Of a stretch of DNA of 64,000 nucleotides, positions 56,975-64,000 are shown piece by piece. The position numbers and the translations under genes are program-made. The DNA lies in NCBI GenBank assembly GCA_947561395.2, contig OX387183.1:42576901-42640900 (forward strand), read 5' to 3'. Within the stretch, counting starts at the first letter, position 1, and every line of letters starts with the position of its first letter. This DNA comes from Buxus sempervirens. Lineage: Eukaryota; Streptophyta; Magnoliopsida; Buxales; Buxaceae. The notes below the pieces were generated by a model. That model was not told where the DNA came from. It saw only the letters and a program-made list of their open reading frames with translations, and did no database searches.

Positions 56975-58381
56975 TTAATTCGATGGAGGATCAATTTTGA
57001 GTTCCCCAGCTTCCAGGAGATCTTGGACTGCATGACGAAGGCCCCAACATCCATCAGTATCATGGCCTTGTATGCTCATGTGGTACTCGCAGCTCTTGCT
57101 TGGATTATAGCCCTTCATTTTTTATGCCTTAGGATTCGGCGTTGCCAGTTGCAGGTGTCCTTCTCTCAGGAGTGTTGGTAACAACTCAGCCAGCGTGTAC
57201 GGAAGCGGAGTGAACTCCCGGTTCTTTCTTTCCTCTTTGGTGAGAGGCCCCCTGAGGCGAGACAGAGCATTGTTGTTGGAGTGGAAGCTCACGCTTTTTG
57301 AGGAAGGGATGTGAAACGGCGCAGAAGGCTGTACACGATTGACTGCGCTTGCGTCGTCATCGTTCTCTTGCCTTATGCCACTTGAGATTGTTCCATGCAA
57401 CAAACTCGTCATGGGGCCTCCGAGCTTCTTCATTTTAATTTCATCTTCAATTCTTTCTGCTGCCATGATTAGGTCAGTGAAGCTTGTAGTGCACTGTCCC
57501 AATAGCATTGTAAAGTATGGTTGCCCCAAAGAGGATATGAACAGGGGAGTCCACTCTTGTTCGAGAAGAGGGGGTTGCACCACGTTTGCCAGTTCCATCC
57601 ACCTCTTAGCATAGTCCCTCACAGATTTGCAGTTTCTCTTTGACAGTCTCTGCAGTTCGGTCCTGGTCCGAACCACTTGGCTATTTAAGTGGTACCGCTG
57701 AATGAACACGGCGGCGAGGTCATTCCATGCCTTAACCTTCTGCTTATCCAGACTTAAGAACCAAGCGTATGCTGCCCCAGTTAGAGATCTTTGGAAGATT
57801 TGAACCATAATCTTCTCGTCCTTCGCATATTGGCACATGTCGCCAACATAGGATTGCAAGTGGTTCAATGGGCAGCCTGTGCCGTCGAACTGGTGTAGTT
57901 CAGGGCATCTGAACTTGGCTGGGAACTGGATATCTGAGAAGAAGCAAAGACTTTCTACCGTAGCCTCGTTCCGAACAGTGCTTGGTTGAAGCTGCTTCAC
58001 AAGGTCCTCACGTATGGCGGCCATCTGTGCCCTGCTATCTTCCTTTATTGCTGCCAGCTGCAGCATGTGATCCTCTTTGATTGCTGCCAATCCTTCCTCC
58101 AGGTGGGCTTCCCGTGCCCTATTCCAGTCTAGCTCTTCCTGTCTCAGTTGGATAGGCACAAACGGCTCTTGCTGTGGAGGAGGGATAGGAACTGGAGCGT
58201 CTTGTGGCGGCGGGTGCCCTACCCTGGGTGTTGGCTGAGGTGGTTGCCCCGGTGGGATTTCTGGCATTCGAATCCCTGTGGAATGTATCATGGCCGCTTG
58301 TGGGCCTGGATCCGTTACGGCCGGTTGTTCTTCGGCCCTTTGCTGTGATGATGATGGAATTGGGGCCTCGGCGGGATTCAT
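56975..58381 (-). CDS. gag: Gag of element G (capsid; stop before zinc knuckle)
   Basis: ATG at 58381 (MNPAEAPIPSSSQQ) opens 419 codons to TAA (plus 57122-57124). Pro/Gln-rich N-terminus, a KEDHMLQLAAIKEDSRAQ coiled-coil repeat, capsid with FPAKFRCPELHQFDGTG and IFQRSLTGAAYAWF, then REFTPLPYTLAELLPTLL. After the stop the same frame continues for about 48 codons with a knuckle CEYHMSIQGHDTDGC and LRHAVQDLLEAGEL to TAA at 56975. The knuckle is therefore cut off by one nonsense codon, or the capsid-only form is what is made. Size and order match F's Gag. The nucleic-acid-binding tail may be supplied by the second ORF. Confidence 0.85.
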
Positions 58382-60720
58382 TCCAGTCCTCCCTCATTGT
58401 GAAGGCCAAGCTACGAATGGTGCTCTAAATGTGAGTTATCTAAACTGTACCTGATTAAGAGAAATTTTGATCAGTTCCTTCCTTAATTATGAATGAAGTG
58501 TCGTGTGTGACGAGATCATTACACTGAATGGTGCTTTTGTGCCGTGCTTGGCGGAAACAAATACGATGCGGCTCATGCATAGAAACCACGACTTGACGAA
58601 ACAATATTGTGAAGAAAGTGTGACAGTGCACTGGTTGATCGGAGAACCCCTAGGGTGTGAATTTTAAACCTTGTAATATGGTCTTTCAGGGATCTGAAGC
58701 TCTAGAGACCCCGCCATATCTGGCAGTTTTCAAAAATCGTGCAACATGTGCTTTATGCGTGGAAATCCTTGAAAAAAAAGTTGCGAGGACTAAACCTCAA
58801 ACTTCATGCCTTGATCAACAGCGATCGTAAAATCCTTTAAAATCATGCAACGGCAAATGAATTATAAAGATCAGAAAATGCATTTTGGACAGCCCACATC
58901 ATGCCGTAACTGGCATGGAGAATTTCTGCCAAAGATGGGTGATTTGATTTACGTCTATATGGATGGCACAATATAACCAGTAATGATGGCTTATTGTGCA
59001 TCGCGAGAGACGATGTTGATGTCACGAAAGACAATTCAATGTAGGCCCGGAGGCCGTTTTATTGTGTGCTTTGAAAAAGCAGCATTGATGTGCGCCCCGA
59101 AAGGCGGCTTGATGTACGCTCGAAGGCGATTTAATGTACGCCCGAAGGCGATTTAATGTACGCCTGAAGGCGATTTGATGTACGCCCAGAGGCGACTTTG
59201 GTTTAGGAAATTCTTTTGTGTACTTTTGAAAGTGGTTTGGCCAAAAACATTTGTGCAAATGATCTCGAAGTGCGTGCACTTAATGTATATATGTGCATGT
59301 ACATAAGCAAAATGAACTCAAATCCTATTACCGTCTAGCAAATCTATGTTATTAAACAACCCTAAAAAACACCCAAAAGTGTGTGTCAGTCCTAAAAAAT
59401 GGTTGGTGCCTATCAAGGCACGACTCCTAGACATACTTGTGTAAGGAAGCACGTCCAAGTCCTGACTGGTCTTTCTGTCTTTCATCTGTTCTTTCATCTG
59501 CTTTTGGCGTCGTACCACAGCAAAAATTACAACTTGCCATCGAGGGCGAAGGTTTACAAGATATTTATAAAAACTTCAAAGAATTCATCCTTAAGGCTGT
59601 TGGGAGCCAAAAGGGAGGATACAAATTGCTTTCCAAGCGGGTAGGCTAAAAATTCCTAGATCTAGGGTTTAGTGCCCATGTTCTGATCTCGCATGCTTTC
59701 GTCTGTTTGTCTGATCTGGCCGGCTTTCATCTGCTCTAAAAGACCAATCTGTACTTAAAGTGCTCCCAGCGGACTCTAATGGGTCAAGACCCATAGCATA
59801 CAGGACTCCATGCATGGATCTGGGGTGGTTCCCCTGATCATGGTTAGGTGAGTTTCCTAAGCTAGGGCCGAGGTAGCCCAGCATCTAGGGTTTACTCCAT
59901 TTGATGCAAAAAGCGGGGGTTGCTGCCCCTGATGGACTCTGAATTTTATTCCAATTTTATTCATCATTCACATCCTACTCACCCTCTCATGCTCAACGCA
60001 AGGTTCATTCAGAAACGTTAGGTGGGGAAGGATACCCTGCCCGAGACATAAGCCTACAAGGGTCTAGACCAGTACTGGATCCTCGCGTGCCACGGCAAGA
60101 AACCAGTGGTGCTAATGGACTCCAGCAAACTGGGGGGATGGGTTTACCCTGCTTTCCCCGGCAAGCCACGGGAGCGTAGGTGCTAATACCATCCCAAAGA
60201 TCAGTTCATAGGAATCAGAAGGGTAGGCTGCTAGAGAGGTCTAGGTTTGGTAAAGAAGTAGCAATGTCCGATTTCACTCATCTACCAAGGGTCGGATCAT
60301 TCACGCAGCCTCCCTCGTGCGTGTCACCCCACGCAGTTTATCTCACAAGAACGGAAATAAAAACCCATCCACGGTGTGGTGGTGTGCCCATGTGTGCAGT
60401 TGGGCCGCGTGCTGTGTCTACACAGGTGAGTTTTGTCTAGATTTTGTTGGTAAAGGGATTGTTACTGTCTCGTATAGTAAGGTGCAGAATTAGCACGCAA
60501 TACGAGGTTCCGGGAGAGTCCCCAGGTAAGTGGGGGTCACAAGGGACCGCTTAAATCCCACTTGCCTTAGGCAATTAACGCGTCCTTTTGACAGGACTCC
60601 CCAGAACGCGTAATTACGCGTATTCTGTATCTTACTAAACGAGGTAGTAAGAAGCCCTAAACATCAACTAAATCTCTCTTTATGCTGACTAATCTAACCA
60701 GGGTCCTACTGGGCTGGACT
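58382..60720 (-). other. Leader of element G
   Basis: In inverse order it has the leader blocks of F: CTTGCCATCGAGGGCGAAGG near 59533, CATCTGTTCTTTCATCTG near 59482, GGGGAAGGATACCCTGCCC, GGCAAGCCACGGGAGCGTAG, ACCAAACCTAGACCTCTCTAG-type and GTGTCACCCCACGCAG near 60320. It holds no ORF1 equivalent, unlike F. The hairpin array at 58999-59233 is listed separately. Confidence 0.7.
58999..59233 (-). repeat. Ten-unit hairpin array with changing stems in leader of G
   Basis: Coordinates on the plus strand. Stems: CATCG/CGATG (58999-59015), TGTC/GACA (59020-59033), GGCC/GGCC (59044-59055), GCTTT/AAAGC (59068-59080), CGCC/GGCG (59093-59106), CGCT/GGCG with one wobble (59117-59128), CGCC/GGCG (59139-59150, 59161-59172, 59183-59194) and ACTT/AAGT (59222-59233). 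Loops are mostly CGAA, TGAA or CGAAA-like. Spacers read TTGATGT or TTAATGTA, and the regular part has a 22-bp period. Confidence 0.88.
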
Positions 60721-60740
60721 TGTCCCCAGTGGAGTCGCCA
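60721..60740 (-). promoter_or_regulatory. Primer-binding site of element G (tRNA-Arg type)
   Basis: The minus strand reads TGGCGACTCCACTGGGGACA, three bases after the LTR end at 60744. One base differs from the site of element B. Confidence 0.83.
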
Positions 60741-60743
60741 AGC

Positions 60744-63700
60744 TGTGCGAGCGTGGGAAACGCGGCACGGGAAATCGGAGTCGCCACCGCCTGATGGGGT
60801 GCAGGCGGACACCTGGGTGCCTAATCTTGCCTATTAGGGCTTTTTGGTCTGCGGCTTGAGATTCTAAGTCTGTTCTCGGTTGTGGTTCGGGGAAGTCCGT
60901 AGACACCCCGGTCCACCCCGTCGGATGACGGGTCCCGTGGGTTCCCTGGTTTGAGTCAGCTTACATTGGTCTCACCTGATTCCTAATCCGATATGCAATT
61001 TGGTTAAGTCTGGCGGGACCACCTGAGTGGTGTGGGTCCCTTTAGTTGCTTTTATCTTGATTACTTAGGTGACCTGAGTCTGATTGGGTGGGCCCCGTTG
61101 GGAGGCCCACGGTATCCTTGGTGGGCTTAGTCAAGCCCGTGTGCCCTTGTGGGCCTTGGCCTATCCTAGGAGGCCCTTTGGGCTTTGGTTGGTGCATTGA
61201 TTTTACTTTAGATTCAGATTTGAAGGTTAAGTGTTTTTTTATGCACAAGTGGGCCGGACTGGTTTGTGGGCCCCTTAGGTGGGCCCATATGGTGGCCAAG
61301 TATTTTTTTTTATTGAACTTATCTTTTTAATTTCGCCAAAGTGATTCGGACATTGGGCTTGGGGCCCGCGGTCCAAATCTGGGCTTGTAAGCCCAAGTTA
61401 CCAGGAATTAGGGTTTGCACCCTTCCTTGGTTTGGTTGGTGGGCTTTGGCGGGCCCGGTAGGCCCTTGCCCTTGGTCTCGGCCAAACCACGCAATTCATG
61501 CATCAATTTCACATAACAAGGCTCGGGTGGGCCGCATTGGGTTTGGCCCGCCCGGTTCAAATTGTTCATTTTACTTAAGTTATTTAATGGCATGCTTTGG
61601 TGTTTATTGGGCTGGGTGGGCCCCGTTGGAAGGCCCACTGGAAGTCAAGTTGGACCGGGGTCCAAGTCCCACATTGGGTTTCCAGGTGACCCAGAAACCC
61701 TATTGGTTTATTCGGTTCGGTTCGGAAATGGCATTCACGTCTAGCAATAATTACAGAAAAAAAACACAAGATGGACACTTGTCAGAAAAAAACTGGCTCA
61801 TTGTGCTGTTTTGGACATGGCACTCACCTTCTGAGGTGAGCGCCAGGTGGGCGCCAGATGGGCGCCAGAATCCGGGCGAAATTTTGACCTGGCGCTCACC
61901 CGATACCAGGTGAGCGCGAGCTGGGCGGGAGGTGAGCGCGAGATGGGCGGGAGGTGAGCGCGAGATGGGCGGGAGGTGAGCGTGAGATGGGCGCGGGAAT
62001 TTCGCTTGGTTTTAGGTGGGCGCGAGCTGAGCGCCAGGTGGGCGCCAGCTCGGCGGGAAATGAAGTGAAAGGGGCGCCCACCTCCTAGGTGAGCGCCAGG
62101 TGGGCGGCAGCTCACTGCGATTTTCAACTCTCTGTTTTTTTGAGATCTCCACCTCTGGCCGAATTTTTTAGGTCTGTAACTGTTCCACTAGCCTCCCAAC
62201 ATGCCCAGAACACCTTCCAACTAATTTTGGATTTAATCTAAACACATTTTATTTCAAGTTTTGAAAACCCAGAAAACTCACAGTACAGACATGCATTCAA
62301 AATAATTCACGAATAATATGCCCAGGACACTTCCCCGGGCTTTGACCACTCCCAGAGGGCACTTAAACTCGTATTGAAATTAACCTAAGCTAACATATCG
62401 CAAACCGAACCTCAAAATCACACATCAACAAATTAACAGTGAAGGGACAAGGGGGTTTATAATGGGGTACACGAGATGAAATGACCACGGGGAACATGCT
62501 CCCCTTCGAATCACACAAGTAGTATTAGTAAACAAGATGGTAGAATGTAAAACATCATGACATGCTATGCTCGAAATGAACTTATATTCAAAAAAAAAGA
62601 ATGGTCGGGAACATTACCTGGGTGTCGGAACACCCTTCTGAAGTGAGCAGGTAGGCTCCCCCTTTTGAAGCTCAAGCAGCGGCTGGACTCTCCTCCTTTA
62701 GGCTCACCCGGCAAGCTCCTCCTTCTCCTTTGGGTTTGATGAGGAAGAAGAGGAAGAGAGGAATGGGGAAGAAAGGTCCGAGAAAGGTGGGGGAAGAAGT
62801 GTCTGGTTTGTTCTTTGGGGAAGATGGTGGTCAAGGGGAAGATGGTGGTCAAGACCACCTATGCCCGACGAAGAAGGAGCTCAAAATCTCCAAAAGAAGC
62901 TCCCAACCCGAAAACAGCCAACCAAAAAAATCCAGCCTCTTAGCTTTTTTTCGAAATCTTCCCACCTCCTGCGCGAGAAGTCGCGCGGCTTATATAAGCC
63001 AGAAAAAAAAAGGTGCCGCCCACCTTGGCGCCCAGCTCAAGGTGGGCGCATGCTCGCTCGCCACGTCCGCGCGAGCGGCATAATGATGAAAATCATTTAA
63101 TGCCGCCGCTCGCAGGACGTAAAAATCTGAAAAATTCAGATTTAGTCCCTGGCAATTTTTGATTTAATCCGATATTCTCGGATTTTCACGGATTTAGTCC
63201 CTGGGATATTTCGTATGTTTGGATATTTACTGATTTGATCCCCGAGATATTTTCCTACGCAACTCGCCACGTGTGCAGCTTTTTGCCACATGCGCAGATT
63301 GCCGGTTTTGCTGCTTGGAAATTTCATCAGCTCATATTTTCTTCATCCGGACTCCGATCTGGGCAAACTTAGTTTCATTAGAATCGTATCGGAGCCCTCC
63401 ATCCCATGACCTAGGGGTAGGCCTCCGGATCGGATTTTAGCAGAAAGTCAACTTTTGGCTCTGCTCAAGTTTGACTGCCCGCAGAACCTTCATCCGGACC
63501 CCGATTCCTGCAAACTCAGTTGCGTTGGAACCGTGTCGAGATTCTTTATCCAATGACCTAGGGGTAGGCCTCTGGATCGGATTTTAGCAGAAAGTCAACT
63601 TTTGGCTCTGCTCAAGTTTGACCGCCCGCAGAACCTTCATCCGGACCCCGATTCCTGCAAACTCAGTTGCGTTGGAATCGTGTCGAGATTCTCTATCCAA

Positions 63701-64000
63701 TGACCTAGGGGTAGGTCTCTGGATCGGATTTTAGTAGAAAGTCAACTTTTGGCTCTGCTCAGGTTTGACCACCCGCAGAACCTTCATCCGGACCCCGATT
63801 CCTACAAACTCAGTTGCGTTGGAACCTTGTCGAGATTCTCTATCCAATGGTATAAAGCTAGGTACTTGGCACGGAATTCGAGGAAAAGTCAACTCTTGGC
63901 TTTTCCTTAAGTTTGACCGCCCGCAGAACGTTCATCCGGACTCCGATTCCTGCAAACTCAGTTGCGTTGGAACCGTGTCGAGATTCTCTATCCAATGGCA
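60744..64000 (-). repeat. 5' LTR of element G (incomplete at window edge)
   Basis: It matches 47772-51110 closely. Two length differences are visible: an extra roughly 22-bp palindrome unit near 61960-61990 and an 18-bp duplication (GGGGAAGATGGTGGTCAA) near 62830. TTATATAA is at 62990-62997 and upstream-module copies run from about 63330 to the edge. Its sense-strand start lies about 120 bp beyond the window. Confidence 0.9.

Larger units (their letters stand above)
47772..64000 (-). mobile_element. Element G: inverted, non-autonomous Tat-type element with gag but no pol
   Basis: On the minus strand: 5' LTR (from beyond 64000 to 60744), primer site (60740-60721), leader with hairpin array, gag (58381-56975), second gag-like ORF (56833-56072), pyrimidine-rich region and minisatellite, polypurine tract, 3' LTR (51110-47772). 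The internal region is 9633 bp and contains no protease, polymerase or integrase similarity in any frame that I can see. The LTRs are very similar apart from small tandem-unit differences. By alignment the element should end about 120 bp beyond the window. It resembles the TR-GAG class of gag-only elements and would depend on an autonomous Tat partner. Confidence 0.9.

Noticed and set aside
61341-61913. 190-codon plus frame in G's 5' LTR
   Set aside because: It is antisense to the LTR and broken in the other LTR of the same element by a one-base difference.

Overview
This window looks like nuclear DNA from a large, repeat-rich seed plant genome. I found no host protein-coding gene, rRNA gene, tRNA gene or CRISPR array. 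Essentially all 64 kb is LTR retrotransposon sequence of two Ty3/Gypsy types. The first is the Tat (Ogre-like) type, with LTRs of 2.2-3.6 kb, a primer-binding site resembling the 3' end of plant tRNA-Arg, an extra ORF before gag and a second RNase H. The second is a Tekay/Del-like chromovirus type, with LTRs starting TGTAAAACCCC and ending GGGGCGTTACA, a tRNA-iMet primer site and a C-terminal chromodomain. The species cannot be named from this sequence.

The layout is a set of nested insertions, and several boundaries are proved by 5-bp target-site duplications (TSDs). I use letters for the elements. A degraded Tat element Z (about 1080-5838, leader and decayed gag) carries a solo LTR Y (2648-5014, TSD GGAAG). 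Z is broken at 5839 by LTR W. W carries a solo LTR X (6512-9582, minus, TSD AAGGT) and is broken at 10542 by Tekay-like element A (5' LTR, gag-pol wreck, polypurine tract, start of 3' LTR). A's 3' LTR is broken at 18580 by Tat element B (LTR, primer site, leader). B is broken at 21321 by C, an inverted LTR of A's family. C is split by four further insertions: solo LTR D (21647-25279, TSD GCAGT), solo LTR E (25380-28865, TSD GTTGT), complete Tat element F (28984-47698, TSD CCCAA) and inverted Tat element G (47772 to beyond the window). The four visible pieces of C sum to 602 bp and match about 594 bp at the end of A's LTR, which confirms the order.

F (plus strand) has two 2395-bp LTRs with about 31 mismatches. 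It carries ORF1, gag, protease, reverse transcriptase, a degenerate RNase H, a second RNase H with full catalytic residues and a D35E integrase. All reading frames are unshifted but are interrupted by ten nonsense codons. G (minus strand) is a pol-less, non-autonomous relative. It has a capsid-bearing gag, a second capsid-less gag-like ORF with a coiled coil, and a 2-kb minisatellite in its 3' region.

The most striking pattern is in the non-coding DNA. At least seven tandem arrays, in unrelated elements and positions, are made of short hairpins whose loop is constant while both stem arms change together (examples at 12719, 27382, 34264, 35300, 52094 and 59000). Either a structure is being maintained, or a mutational process such as template switching during reverse transcription keeps perfecting inverted repeats.
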